Assembly: GCA_032716605.1 (NCBI GenBank)
Contig: CM064523.1
Span: 39,126,026 to 39,190,025 of the forward strand
Source of the DNA: Paralithodes platypus
Taxonomy: Eukaryota; Arthropoda; Malacostraca; Decapoda; Lithodidae
DNA: 64,000 bases
Reading direction: 5' to 3'
This document shows positions 1 to 11,240 of the stretch, piece by piece. A program made the translations under genes and the position numbers. Position 1 is the first letter of the stretch. Each line of letters opens with the position of its first letter. Below the pieces are notes generated by a model, which did not search any database, had not been told where the DNA came from, and saw only the letters and a program-made list of their open reading frames with translations.

Positions 1-1139
1 GGGTTTCTGTGGAGTAAAATTGGCTTGCCCCTGTAAGTGCAGCCGCCAAAAACATATTAAAAATGAAAATTCTATAAAAACTCTTTCTTTAATAGTTAAA
101 ATGTTTAAGTATGTTATAGCTAAAGTTCTGAGTCGAACCTGTGCTTCTCTCAGAAGGCTGGGCTAGTAGAATCTCGCTCTAGGAGCATAGCAGTATGAAT
201 TGAGCTATTGTGTTGGGAGGGGTTATAATTTTGTTTTGATGAGAACTGAGCTTTGCCTTCTTTGTTGCGAAGTGGTTAGGGGTGGCGAGTCTTATCGGGG
301 TTCTGCTTGTCAGATATAGAGCTCATGGTTGAGCGTCTAATATCTTGGGTGGGGTGTGACGCCTGCAGCTCAGCAGAATGCCACGTGGGCTCAGCCGCTC
401 GCTTGTCCACTCGCTAGCACTCGCCGGGGCAAGGTATTTGGCTACAGTCTATCTATAATGTTGTTCTTTCTTTCATAGTGTTCGTGTTGTTACAGACAGT
501 CCCGTGGAGGTCTTTATTTTCGTCTGTGACAACGGGAAGCATTTTATATCATGAGTTGAACATAGGATGCATTGTATATAGTTAAGGAGAGAGAATAATA
601 TAGGCAGTGGGGTGGTAGTGTGTGTGCGTATACATGTGCTGCCTCCCCCCTCGCTTTGTAGGCTCACGCGAGTGCCGTCTCACGCCTCTTGATTGGCTGG
701 TGGTTCCTGGCGCCTTCTGCAGCCCTGCTGCCTGGTGACGTAGCAGCCTGTGATTGGCTGACCACCATGCCTTTGTGTGTGATCCTGGAGGGGTCCCGAG
801 GAGTTCCTTCCTCAGAGCTTTCCTGACTAGCATACCCTTCACATGTCCCTTGCCCCCCTGTCTCCCGACTTCTACCTATAGAGCACTTTCTCTCTCTCTC
901 AACTTCTTACCTCTCATTCTTCTACTCTATTTAATATCATAACTTCCCTTTGGTTCTGCACGATTTCATATATCGGCCATCGTATTATATGCTGAAGCTC
1001 TCAGATAACACATGTATAGTTAGGCATTTTGGAAGGGTTACCATTTTTGTCTGTAGAGGTTTGACACACTCACGGTGTCTCCCTTCCTGTATCTTGGTGG
1101 TCTGCTGGGGGATTTAATGCTAGACTGGGATAAGGCTAC
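1..1139. other. No gene recognised
   Basis: I see no convincing coding frame, RNA gene or repeat boundary here. Short open frames exist on both strands, but they look like chance. The stretch follows, in minus-strand reading, the gag-like fragment at 1168-1442, so it may be further decayed retroelement interior. Nothing in it could be aligned by eye to other parts of the window. Confidence 0.5.
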
Positions 1140-1167
1140 TGGTGTTGTGATTTCCGATGTGTACTAG

Positions 1168-1442
1168 ATTTTGTTGAACCTGTACAATCGCAACGGAGAC
1201 GTGGGAAGCCTAGGTGGTCTTTCTGACTGTGTACCTTGTGAGTTTAGCGCTGTGTTGCGAGTGGCTTTTGCCTCTGCCACCCAACACTGTGCTAACTCGT
1301 TTGCTTTGACTTTGAGAGGGTCGCCAGGAGAGAACCAGATACTAGCGATCTGGATCTCTCAAGAGAGCACCCCGTCAATTAACGTAATTTGGCCGTACAG
1401 CCTTAAGGACTTCGCTAGGCTACGAGCCACTTGCTCAGCCAT
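1168..1442 (-). pseudogene. Possible gag N-terminal fragment of an LTR retroelement
   Basis: An ATG at 1442 on the minus strand opens a frame of about 90 codons broken by one TGA near 1360. The translation starts MAEQVARSLAKSLRLYG and, after the stop, contains IWFSPGDPLKVKANELAQCW. It lies about 40 bases downstream, in the same sense, of a candidate primer-binding site at 1481-1495 and an LTR-like repeat, which is where a gag gene would sit. The family assignment rests on this position, not on a recognised domain. A plus-strand frame also crosses the region (1171-1452), and I treat it as a shadow. Confidence 0.3.
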
Positions 1443-1495
1443 TGTTTCCTAGCCTACTACATCTCAGCTAGACTTTATTCGCCTAGCAGACACCA

Positions 1496-2171
1496 GATTT
1501 AGATTATAAACTCTTTCTGTTATGTATGCATTATTATTCACGGCATTTATTAGTCTAGGTTGTTGTTGAGTTGCACAACCCTAGTGGGCTGTTTCGTTGA
1601 TGAGGAAGTACTTCTTTTGCTGTTTGAGTTCCTACTATTGCGCAGTTATTATTATTCCCGTGCCAGTTAACCCTATATGTCCTTACAATTGTCATATCCT
1701 ATTCCTGCTTTATACTACAGTTCAAAATCCGATACGATCATCTTACCCCAGCATCAGACTTTCTTCAGAAGATTCCTGCTCGATGCTTTGGGACTTTCGT
1801 TCACTTTCTTTAGTATAGGAGTGACAGTTCATTATTGTTTAGAGTAACTTTAAATATACCTTCTTCTAGTTTGCATTAAATCATTGCAGTGATTTAATTA
1901 AGATCTCTATCTTTTCCTAGTATACCTTATTAACGTAATTGTATGTTGTTGTGATCAGGCTGTATCAGAGATCATCAGCCTGTAGTAGTAGTGCACTTAT
2001 ACTGAGTTATAGGATACCCCATTATCGCTGATTTAACTCTGGAGGGTATAGGTGTTTTTGTGCGCCGGTATTATAAGTTCAGGGGTTGGATCTAGTGTTA
2101 CCGTTGTGGCTGCGTGCTTTCCTAGTCCAATGATTAAGAGCCCTTGTTTTATACGAGCACCGGTCGTAACA
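1496..2171 (-). repeat. LTR-like repeat with an inverted relative at the window end
   Basis: Read on the minus strand, the segment starts TGTTACGACC and shares long stretches, with indels and substitutions, with plus-strand 63431-64000. Shared blocks include the reverse complements of GGTTGGATCTAGTGTTACCG and TTGTTGAGTTGCACAACCC. The right edge (2171/2172) is abrupt: the DIRS recombinase frame is open up to this point and both copies begin with TGTTACGA. The left edge is inferred from a primer-binding-like TGGTGTCTGCTAGG at 1481-1495. The end does not show the usual CA, so it may be wrong by tens of bases. It appears inserted in the DIRS-like element. Confidence 0.5.
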
Positions 2172-2365
2172 GCAAGAACGCCTGGATTACTCTCTCTAAT
2201 TACCCCTACTAAAAACGCAGCCAGCTGTCGTTTTTTAAGACGTTTACCTGTCGGTGAAAGCCAGAGGGACCCTGCCTGAGTTGGCTGAGATTCCCGCATA
2301 TATGAAATTAGTGACTGCACTGGACAAACTAGGTGGTGCTTATCACCTTGTTTCAAAGCTGGCAC
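2172..2365 (-). pseudogene. Tyrosine recombinase, middle segment (DIRS-like)
   Basis: The minus-strand frame encodes DKHHLVCPVQSLISYMRES followed by LWLSPTGKRLKKRQ and a segment ending VIRESNPG. This matches the DIRS recombinase region between the first catalytic arginine and the HxxR box. The frame runs on by chance into the LTR-like sequence below 2172 (the open frame ends at 2033), so the last ~45 codons are not recombinase. The HxxR box and the nucleophilic tyrosine are missing from this segment. It continues the segment at 2396-2779 across a short gap. Confidence 0.65.
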
Positions 2366-2395
2366 TTCAAACTCTGAAAATACATGGTTACAATG

Positions 2396-2779
2396 TTAAT
2401 GTCTCGCGACGAAATTGGGAGCAGGTGCAATATGGACACTCATGTTGCACCTCGGAAACCTTAAGCAAGATGGCTCAGAAATCATCGCCGCCATCTCAGA
2501 CACCCTATCACCCATGGCCAATGCCATTAGAAAAATGGCTCTCTTAAGTCTTAATTCATTAGGAGGATTATGACAATATTTACGGGAGTGAAGCATTTCA
2601 AGGGTCAAATCAAGAGACCAGGTGAGTGTGAGTTGACGTGGAGGAGCGCGAAGCCGGAAGCAAGACCGCATGAACCCCTTCTCCTCCGCTCCTGGTACGG
2701 ACAGACCAGTTAAATAAAAAAAAGGTGTCCGAATTGCTGTGAGGTGATTCCTTAATGTGACAACTGACAACTTTTGCAT
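2396..2779 (-). pseudogene. Tyrosine recombinase, N-terminal half (DIRS-like)
   Basis: The 127-codon frame begins MQKLSVVTLRNHLTAIRTPF, a typical DIRS recombinase core-binding region. It then has the box FLMALAMGDRVSEMAAM, which carries the first catalytic arginine (GDRxSE). Recombinases of this type cut and join the circular cDNA into the genome. The frame ends in unrelated residues after MAAM, so a frameshift separates it from the continuation at 2172-2365. It lies downstream of RNase H, as expected for DIRS. Confidence 0.7.
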
Positions 2780-3178
2780 ATCAAGAGGTAATTTAAATAA
2801 TTAAACACCAGTGCCACCGAGGACTGCTGTTGTTCATTTTCTACGATCCAGGTAGTAAATGCCTTCCAATGAGATTGATACTGTCTTTGTGTTGATAATG
2901 TATAGTGATTAATCTACTTTTGAGTCACACTTTCCCCAAACTGGCCTAGCCACTTGGCCTTCTGAATATCTACAAGGCGAAATTGCAATTGTGTCTAAGT
3001 GGAAGTACGAGATCGGAAGCGACACCGGGCTCTCGCACCACGTCTTCAATTGATTATACCAAACTTGGGCCGGCCACAACGGCGCGATCATCGAGACCAT
3101 GCTTCGATAACCCCGTAGTTTGTGAACTACTTTGCACATTAAGGATGCGTCTGGAGGCGAAAATAGATAAATGGAGAT

Positions 3179-3751
3179 TCATTTGTTCCAGTCTACCAGA
3201 AATGCGTCCGGACCCCCCGTCGGAGTCTGACTCCGACGTGTGAGGTACTGAGGCAACTTGTGATTTGCCTCTGACGCGAACAAGTCCACTTGTGGATGGT
3301 AGGGCTCTGCAATCATCTCTTGAAAGACGTTTTGCTTGAGAGTCCATCCTACTTGAGTGCTCTGTCTCCGAGACAGAGCGTCTGCCCATACGTTCGCCAC
3401 GCCAGGCATATATGTTGCATGAAGATAAATCTCTAGCCTTGCAGCTAGACGAAAGATCTTTCCTGACAACCCTTGTAGCACTCGAGATCTCACTGACCCT
3501 TGCTTTTGAATGCATGTCACTGCAGTCAAATTGTCCATTCTGAAGGCTAGGGACTTTCCCGCCTGGCTCATGCCGTGCTCCTGTAAAAAGAATAGGGGGA
3601 CTAACAACTCCTTGGCATTGATATGAAGATGAATTGACCTGGACCATTGACCCTGACCCTGATGTCCTAGGTTTGACTGGTAACCCCACCCCAGGGTACC
3701 TGACGCGTCCGTATCTATCCAGACTGTCGGAGGAGGAGCTGTCCATGTCAA
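3179..3751 (-). pseudogene. RNase H domain of the DIRS-like element
   Basis: The 190-codon minus-strand frame contains a complete-looking RNase H signature: TVWIDTDASGTLGWGYQS (first Asp), NAKELLVPLFFL (Glu), FRMDNLTAV (second Asp) and VANVWADALSR (last Asp). It removes the RNA strand of the hybrid during cDNA synthesis. A DIRS-typical extension follows with VDLFASEANHKLP. The protein reads on in another frame at 2909-3139 (WYNQLKTWCESPVSLP and onward), so there is a frameshift near 3170. Confidence 0.8.
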
Positions 3752-3808
3752 GGAGGATTGAATTACTTCTGGCTTCGCCCAAGCCGCCAGTAGGTTGTGG
3801 ATTAAATT

Positions 3809-4631
3809 TCAAATTTTCCGCAGCTTTTCCGCTAGCAACAGCGGAAAATACCTGTTTCCTTCCAAAATAATTTGTTTGACCTTCAGACGACTTAACGGGA
3901 CCGTCAGCTGTATCCAATTGAGTGATCCTACCAGAGATTCCCAGATTCTCCTCGTTGTCGTCAGAGAATGAAGAAACCGAAAGAGTTTCCTCCAAAATCT
4001 CTGACGGATGTCCTCGCTCTGACTCAGAGTGAGCAACTCGGTATACCAGTTAAGGCCCACCCATTGGATTTTCCTGGGTGGGGATCAAGGAGGACTTTGC
4101 TAAGTTCACCTTGAACCCCAAGGCAGCTACATGAGTTAACACCTGTTGTACATGTTGGAGGCAAATTATTTTGGATTGAGCTACGATTAACCAGTCGTTG
4201 AGATACCATAAGATCATGATTCCCTGATTTACCAATGGTAGCAAAGCCTGTCGGACTAATTTTGTGAAAATGCGAGGTGCCAGATTTAGACCAAAGGGCA
4301 TTCTTTGAAATACAAACGTTTGATTCCCGTTGCGCAAAGCTAGATATTTCTGAAAAAGTTTGTTGATGGGGACATGCCAGTAGGCTTCTGTTAGATCGAT
4401 GGAACACATCCAACATTGCGGCGGGAGTGTCAATCTGATCTGATTCACCGTCAGCATCCTGAACGACTGATTGTGAATATGGCAGTTTAGATAGGACAGG
4501 TCGATCACTGGTCTCATCTGAACACTGTCCCTTTTTGGCACCAGGAATAACGGGGATGTGAACGCGGGTTGTGACAAAGGACTGGGGATAATGATCTGTT
4601 TTAGGGCCATCTCGTTGATGACGGATCCCAC
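3809..4631 (-). pseudogene. Reverse transcriptase of the DIRS-like element, altered active site
   Basis: The frame 4050-4631 (193 codons) carries RT motifs in order: RPVIDLSYLN (about residues 40-49), SIDLTEAYWHVPI with the first catalytic Asp at 79, MPFGLNLAPRIF at 111-122, and YLNDWLI at 143-149. The last is the catalytic YxDD box, and here its first Asp is Asn. The protein continues in a different frame at 3809-4060 (GSLNWIQL and onward), so there is also a frameshift near 4055. DIRS-type RTs usually show YLDDWLI. Frameshift and substitution both indicate a dead copy. Confidence 0.8.
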
Positions 4632-4637
4632 CTCTAA

Positions 4638-5614
4638 TTAAACATGATTGAATCCTGTGGGGATACGTAAACGGGGTCGCCGGGACCACCGCCATGAGAG
4701 GCCTTTGCGGACCACTGTCCTTGCCCATGTTTGCCGGGGCCATGCCCGATGACAATCCCGGAAATTGCCAGTCGCATGACTGGTATTGTCCAGCAGTACT
4801 ACTCTCGAATCCAGCTCGCCTTTCTGTGGCACTGGGAGTGAGAGAGCCTTGTGGTGCCTCAGTTTTTTGGATTAGAGGGCTGTGACTCTGATTCAGGAAT
4901 GGGGGGATGAGAGGCCTTGCTACCATCGCTACTGGGTTTATCCCTAGACTGTCCCCTGAACCAACGCCCCCTACCCATGGATTGGCCTCGCCCACGAGAT
5001 GGGCCGCTACTTCCTGGGGTTGTGTGAGTCTTTGATGACTGAAAGGACTGGGACTGGCCACGAAATGAACTCTTAGCATTGAATTTTGTCTTAAATGATT
5101 GCTCACTCTTTGGCTTAGAAGTAGTGGCAGGTTGAGAGTCTAATAAAAAATTTATTGTGCGCCAGGCATCGTCAGAGGCAACAGTTTTAGTGAAGACATT
5201 GGATAAAATGAGTCTCCTACCAATGTCTACAGGGCGTCTCCTCACCAGGTAAACCCTCAGATCTTAACGAACCCGCACTGCCTCAAAGAGAGCAGTCCGG
5301 ATATCCCCAAGGGACTGAATGGAGTTCTGGAGAAGGAGGCGCCTAGTAAGAGAAAGAGCCTTCTGGGTGCCAGCATCCGTAACCGACTCAGTTGTCCTGG
5401 CCAGAGAGGCCGCAAGCTGGCGGCTGAGCAGGTAATGGGACGCTAGTCTCCAGGCTTTCTGCCTCATCTTGAAATCTTTATCAATCTGGACTTGTGTGGG
5501 AGAACAAAAGGGTTCAGACAACTGACAGAGTGATAATTTATAGGCCCCCAAAAAGTCAAAAATATGCTGTGGGATCCCTTCCGCCTTGCCTACCGGCATC
5601 TCTTGCGGGAGCAT
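4638..5614 (-). pseudogene. gag-like region, C-terminal part (DIRS-like)
   Basis: Two minus-strand frames, 5264-5614 and 4859-5245, are in the same register and read as one protein. A helical segment comes first (IPQHIFDFLGAYKLSLCQLS and WRLASHYLLSRQLAASLART), then a basic, Gly/Arg/Ser-rich tail (SRGRGQSMGRGRWFRGQSR). The layout resembles the nucleic-acid-binding ORF1 proteins of DIRS elements. A last remnant at 4638-4832 shifts frame before RT. I see no zinc knuckle. Confidence 0.5.
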
Positions 5615-5631
5615 ATGACTGCTCTCATTAG

Positions 5632-7361
5632 CTATAGTGCTGGCATGCCTGGCAAACAGCTGCGCCTCCTGTCCCCATGCCGCCCACGGCCCTGATTCCC
5701 CCCTTGAATATGAACGACTGATGTACCAGCATAGTCCCTGAATGGTATTGAATTCAACTCTGGAGTCATCCCCTGTAAAAGTTTCATATCATTGAACCCA
5801 TCTGACTTCGTCCAATCTGAAAAGGGTTTCCCCGAGGATGCGGGAGGCAAGGCAGGGGAGGGCATGTAGAAAAATAGTCAGGATTATATATGGTGGGAAT
5901 AACCTTCACAATTACATCAAGTACCTCACCAGACTGGTTCTTGGCCCTAAGTTTCTTAGCCTCACTCACCTCTATCACTCAATGATCAAGAACAGGGGAC
6001 TCACCTGTAACTGTGGGCTGTGCGACCTCAGGGCGGTTAGGCTTAATGACAGACCAAGACGTATCAGGTCCGAATAACAGGGGCATAGGGCCCTTCTTAA
6101 AAGTAATTGATCGGTCAAGTGAGGGAGGTATTAAATCAGAGAACAACTTCTGATTAGATGGCAAAATTGCTGCGGCTTCCGAAGTGGTAGCCGCCGGAGT
6201 GACAGTAGGGGGAGGCATGTTTACGTCAACCTGGGTTTGAACTGGCACCTGCCCTAGAGGTCGCACCGCCGGGGCTACAGGTGCTGAAACTTTAACCTGT
6301 CGCTCACCCTTAACCTGTTTCATAAAGTCTAGCCACTCCAGTAATTGAGCACTTGAAATGTAAACCCCACTTCCTTGGTCTGATTGGGATGCGGACTGGG
6401 ACATCTCTGAGTCCTGCGTTCCCGAGTGCCGAGAAGAGGGTCGCTGGCCAGGCGAATCCTCCTCGACGTATACTCCTTGTTGGTGTAAAATGGATCCCGA
6501 TGACCGGGCTGAGGGGGCTGGTAAAGCCTCTGACCAAGACTTGCCAGCCCGGGCAGCGTCATCGTGTGTTTCTGTTTGTGAGTCGAGAACGTTGAACTCA
6601 GAAAGGTCCCGTAGATTCAGATCCAGTATCTCATACTCCATGGGTTCGTGAAACAATGCGGGCTGGTCAGAGGAGTACTCATCCTCCTGACGGTGAGAAA
6701 CAATACTGCTGCCCCTCTCCGATCCCAATACTGGAACAACCTTAGGTTCAGGATGTATACAGTGTGGCATGGTAAACCAGTGAGAGTGGCCTGAGAAATT
6801 GCTAGCTATGTCTCTGGGTGCCTCCTGGTGTGACGAAGACTAATGTTCCGGCTTAGGTGGCGGTGGCTGCGCCGCTGTCTTCGATAAGGAGGAGGACTTC
6901 CGCTTGTCTGTAACATCGGCCGATGAGAGTGCGGCGGGGAAGTCAGTGCGTGGTCTCTCAGACGCCTGTTGAACAGTTGGCGACTTGGGCCTGGAAGAAC
7001 CTCTGGGAGAGCGGGACCGATCACGCCGGGAAGACGAGGATGGTACGTCCAGCGGATTCTTGCTCCTTGGTCGCTTAGAGTGGCGGGAGGGAGTATCACA
7101 AGTGGCTGCCGCAGGGGGCGATGTAACTGAAGGCACTTTAAGAAAATCCTCTAATGACTGGTCATCCAACTGCAAAGATTTATGGGCCACTGTCTTACAG
7201 TACATTACATAAACTGACTGGATATGGAGCAAAATTGTCTTACACTGTCCGTCTGAATGTCCGTCTGAATGTCCGTCTGAACACTTGGGGCAAGATTTAG
7301 AAAGCAAACGACCACGAGATCGATCCAAACAGGGTACACATTTAACACAGTAGATGCCCAA
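5632..7361 (-). pseudogene. gag-like region, N-terminal part (DIRS-like)
   Basis: Frames 6840-7361, 5979-6770 and 5784-5978 share one register, and 5632-5865 continues in another. The first begins with a Cys-rich stretch (YCVKCVPCLDRSRG, then CPKCSDG) that could bind metal. A Ser/Arg/Lys-rich and then a proline-rich disordered region follow. SDGHSDGHSD comes from a 12-base unit repeated at about 7245-7280. Position upstream of RT and composition suggest the structural ORF1 of the DIRS-like element. No conserved domain beyond that is recognised. Confidence 0.45.
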
Positions 7362-7399
7362 TGACCGCTAAATTGTTGCACCCCAATGCTGAGCAAAAC

Positions 7400-8060
7400 G
7401 CAAAGGCACTCTTATCCATGACTCCTTCCCGCCGGGGAGATGCAGATCCTCCTAGGGGTCCCAGCTGCGAACCTGAGGGTGAGAAAATTCCAAGAATCAA
7501 TGCTCATAAGGACACGCTAGGCTGGAAAAGTTAATATTAAAAATCTCCAACAATAAGGAGAAAGAAGAGTTGAATAACACTATACAATCTTAGTTCCCCT
7601 TACGTTAATCACATTCCCCAGAAATGCGTGTGAGTAAATTGTAGCCTACCATGTGCTACTTGTGTATATAACTTCTTACCTAAGTGACCAACACTGACCT
7701 CATCCCGTCTTGTTATGAAAAAACTAAATCCGGCGACCAACGCTACTTTGAATCTATTGTCTTTTCTCTGCGGCGGACCAGCGCCTTGATATAAGCTATA
7801 CAGACTACTGAAATGCCTCAAGATAGGAATGGGTGAGTTCGTTTCTCGGCTCAGCCGTTATCTTCCCGGCGGCAGTGGTTCCCCACTATTAACCACCAGG
7901 ATAACGCTCGGACAGTACCAAGCAACGAACGTTTTTCTCTGTTAACTTTATGCGGCGGAAAAATGTGTTTAAGTGGGGAGAAGAAGTGAGAGCGTGGTGG
8001 CGGCGGTCGACTCTGAGAGTGTTCCATTATACCACGAAGCAATTAGTGATTATCGCAGTC
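7400..8060. other. Leader of the DIRS-like element or unassigned sequence
   Basis: No coding frame is convincing here. The stretch lies between the start of the DIRS gag-like frames (minus strand) and the start of the purine-rich LINE (plus strand). It may hold the 5' terminal repeat of the DIRS element. I looked for an inverted match in 1-1560 and saw none. Confidence 0.4.
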
Positions 8061-8077
8061 TAAGGACTTAAACAGGA

Positions 8078-9822
8078 ATGGGGAAGAAAGCTAAGAAGTC
8101 AGGGATCAAGACTGGAGAAGGAGAGGGGCGGAGGAGAGGAGGAAGAGGAGAAAAGACCAGCGGAAGGAAGGCGTGGGGGAAGACTAAGGGAGCCCACGGC
8201 CGTGAGTTGTACCATATCTTTCACTTATGCATTAGTCCTAGGCTATACTTTTTCTTGAGAGTGAGGGTTATTGTGATTTTGTGGGAAGGTGAGGAAGCAG
8301 GGAACAGTAGAGAGGAGGGTGAGTATTGGCCGAGTGACTGGAAAGAGAGGGGTGAGAAGTAAATATTTGCCCGCCAGTACCATAGAAACAACAGATAACT
8401 AGGCCGAATAGGGCTAGGCTCACAAAAAAGGAGAAAGAAAATAGACGAGAAGATGAAGCTGTGGATGAGAATGAGACAGATACTGATGAAGACCAAGGGT
8501 CAGAGGTGTTGGATGATGATAGCATGATTGAATGTGATAAATGCAAATGTTGGATAGAAGCAACCAAGATGGACACAGAAGGAAAAAGAAAGGATAGTTT
8601 TGAAAAAAGGGAATGATGTGTAGAATTTGTTTATTAATTACAGTTGAAATTTTGAAAGAAAGATTAGAAGGGGTGATGAGTAGGTTTAGAGATCAGGTGG
8701 GTTTAACAGAGAGGCTAATAACGGTGTGGGAGAGAAGCAAGGACAAGAAACAAGGAGACAACAACGTAGAAATAGATCAATACATAGGAAATGAAGGAAT
8801 TGAAGCTGAGGAGAGAAGCAGACAGGAGAGACAGAGAGCAGAAGACATACTAAGAGATGGTGAAATAATAGAAAGAGTGAGAGAGGAAGTATGGGCAGAG
8901 ATATATGGCAGAGAGAGAGGGGACATGAATGAGGAGAGGATTGGGAACAAATAAGAAGAATAGACGAAGCATGCGAGGAAGAGGAAACCAAGCATAGATG
9001 GCAGATGAGGAGAAACAGAAGGGGCGCAAATGAAACACAGGAAAGCGAAACCATGAGAGAATGGAATTATTTTCTGGGGAGCCCCATACTGAGCCAAAGA
9101 CCACTAAAGACAGGTGGGAAGAACGAAGCTTGGAATAACCAGAAGGTAGGGACAGGAGCTTTAGAAGATAGAGAGGAGGGAGAACTGAGTCCGAAAGATA
9201 CAGACGATGAGGGAAGTGTATACTACAATGCATAGAGAAGCGCAGAAGAGATGAACGAAGAGAGAAGGTGAGAGAAATAGATAGAAGTGAACGTACAGGT
9301 GAAGGTGCACATAGAGTGCACACAAGTCCCAGGAATATGAGGGAGGAGGGGGAGAGAAGGAACTTAACTGAGAGAACACAAGTTGAATCCCAAAGCATGG
9401 AGAGTAGGAGCGAAATGGAGGGGGGGGGGGGGACAAGAGATAGGAAGGTAGAAGCTTTTGCAGTGAGGGGGGTCGATAGAATAGGAGGCAGCTATAATAA
9501 GAGGGAAAGAAAACCAAAGAAAACAGTGATTTGCGGAGACAGCACCTTCAGAAATATGGGAAAGTGGCTAAGCAACTCAGAAAGGGAAGTCATTAGCCTA
9601 AGACGGGCAGGAATACGGAAGGTGATGAAACAGGCAAGAAGCATCACGTTTGAGGGAGGGGAAGGAACCATAGTTATACAGGGAGGTGGTAATGGACTTG
9701 AATTGCAAGGAGTTAGGGGAACAATGAAAGAGATTGAAGAAGGCATACGAGATATAATAAAAAAGGAAAAAAGAGTTAACATCATAATGGTGGGAATCCT
9801 GAGGAGGCCTAAAGAGAGATGA
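8078..9822 (+). pseudogene. LINE ORF1 remnants with SGNH-esterase-like segment
   Basis: Three open pieces can be read: 8078-8362 (start MGKKAKKSGIKTGEG, very basic), 8613-8954 (charged, coiled-coil-like) and 9268-9822. The last contains VICGDSTFRNMG, a GDS nucleophile box, then VIQGGGNGLELQG at the place of the GxND box. That is a degenerate SGNH hydrolase fold as found in ORF1 proteins of CR1/L2-type LINEs. The catalytic Asp-His block was not found. ORF1 proteins bind element RNA; the role of the esterase is not settled. Confidence 0.5.
9420..9432 (+). repeat. Homopolymeric G tract
   Basis: Thirteen consecutive G inside ORF1 of the purine-rich LINE. A twin tract of the same length lies at 10210-10222. 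They are possible slippage sites and may explain some of the frameshifts. Confidence 0.9.
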
Positions 9823-10209
9823 AGTTATGAGAGAGTGAGGATTGCTACAAATTAAGAGATCCAGGAGCTAACACATAGCATTAACTCTGTGATAAAAGAA
9901 AAAAGGGATTAAAGGATTTAGTTTTGTAGACCTGGACAGAGAAGAGGACTCTGGAAGTTTTGAAGAAGATGGTTGGCACTTGAAACAGGAGGAGGAAAGG
10001 TATATAGCAGGAAGGATAGAGGAGATTTTAAGACGAGAAGAGAGGAGATCGAGCTTGGAAAAGAACAAAACAGAATGACTATCAACGAACAAGTGAGAGG
10101 ACAGGGACGAGGAAGGAGAGGCAGAGGGAGGAGAAGAGATGGGTTATGAAAAGGGAGCAGAAGAAGAAATAAAGGGGGGAAAGTTTATAGGAAAAGAGAG
10201 CGAGATAGT

Positions 10210-10222
10210 GGGGGGGGGGGGG
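10210..10222 (+). repeat. Homopolymeric G tract
   Basis: Thirteen consecutive G between ORF1 and the endonuclease of the purine-rich LINE. Confidence 0.9.
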
Positions 10223-10410
10223 ATAATTGTGGAAGGAAGGAGGCTAGAGACAATAGTGAGAAGGATAAGGGGAAAAGTAGGAGGGTAATAGAAGTAAATG
10301 AAACAAACGAGGATGCAGGGGAAGGGGAAAGGAAGGTGGGGAGTAGTAGCGAAAGGGAGAGAAAGGAGTATAGGAGGAGGAAGAAAAAGGAAGAAGAATT
10401 CCATGGTGAG

Positions 10411-11240
10411 GATATGGGTGAAATAATAATTGGGTGTGTAAATGTCAATGGATGGAGGCCGGGAATGATGGAGGAAATAGAGAGAGAAACAGAGGAAGAA
10501 GGGGTGAATATTTGTGGACTAGTGGAAACAAAATTAAAGGGAAAGACAGAATGGGGAGGGGAGAAGTATAAAGTAATAGGAAAGGGAAGAGAAAAAACAA
10601 AGACAAAGGGTGGAGGAGTGGCAGTGGTGGTAGAAAAATACAAATGGGAAGTTGAACAGGTGATGTGGGGGAGGGGGAAGACCAGGAGGATATACTGGTA
10701 GTGAGGGTGAGAGGGAAAGGGGTAAGGAAAAGAGCAAAATTTATGCTGATTGTGTGCTATATGACGATAGAGGGAGGGCTGAGAGAGAGGGAGGAAAATC
10801 AGAGAAAATATGAAGTAATAAGGGCTGTGATTAGAGGAAAAGAAGAGGAAATCATAATAATGGGAGATATGAACGCACACACAGGAATTTTAGGGGAACA
10901 AATCAATAGAAATGGGCAGTTATTGTTAGATCTATGTGAGGATGAGCAGCTAGAAAATTTGAATATGTCAGAGGCTGAGGGGAAAGTAACATGGAGAGGA
11001 AGAGAAGGGAGGAGGTCAGCTATTGACTACATGTTAGTTAACAGGAAAGCAGGAGAGAGAGTGATAGAAGTGATAGTAGATGAAGAAAGAAACTTTGAAA
11101 TAAACAGTGATCATAACCTACTGAAATTAAGATACAGCATAAAGATGAACAAGGAGAAGGTAGAGAAGTGTAGAGAGACTAATAAGTTAGAAAGATGGAA
11201 AATGAAGGAGGCAGAATGGGGAGGTTTAGGGAGGAAATAG
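10411..11240 (+). pseudogene. LINE endonuclease domain
   Basis: The frame to 10701 starts around GEIIIGCVNVNGWRP (the Asn box) and has GLVETKLKG (the catalytic Glu). The frame 10665-11240 continues with ILVVRVRGKGVRKRAKFMLI, IIIMGDMNAHTG (the GDxN box), SAIDYMLVN and INSDHNLLKL (the SDH box). Together these are the motifs of the apurinic/apyrimidinic-like endonuclease that nicks target DNA. One frameshift near 10680 splits it. RT follows downstream after a connecting region at 11240-11830. Confidence 0.75.

Larger units (their letters stand above)
2172..7400 (-). mobile_element. DIRS-like retrotransposon, decayed
   Basis: On the minus strand this element reads gag-like protein, reverse transcriptase, RNase H and tyrosine recombinase, in the order known for DIRS-type elements. 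That order, with a recombinase replacing the DDE integrase, separates it from Gypsy. All domains are scattered over several frames, so the copy is dead. The right boundary is only approximate because I could not find the terminal repeats. The left part is interrupted at 2171 by an LTR-like insertion, and the expected HxxR and tyrosine part of the recombinase was not found beyond it. Confidence 0.8.

Noticed and set aside
1171..1452. Plus-strand ORF of 93 codons as a gene
   Set aside because: It overlaps a better-supported minus-strand gag-like reading next to an LTR-like repeat, and has no recognised domain.
430..2176. Target duplication GCAAG at about 430 and 2172 bounding a 1.7-kb LTR
   Set aside because: The 5-base match is too short, and the implied left end does not obey the TG...CA rule. 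The PBS-like site at 1481 favours a shorter LTR.
10185..10880. 231-codon minus-strand frame that looks like a membrane protein
   Set aside because: The hydrophobic, aromatic composition comes from CT-rich antisense sequence. The endonuclease motifs are on the other strand.
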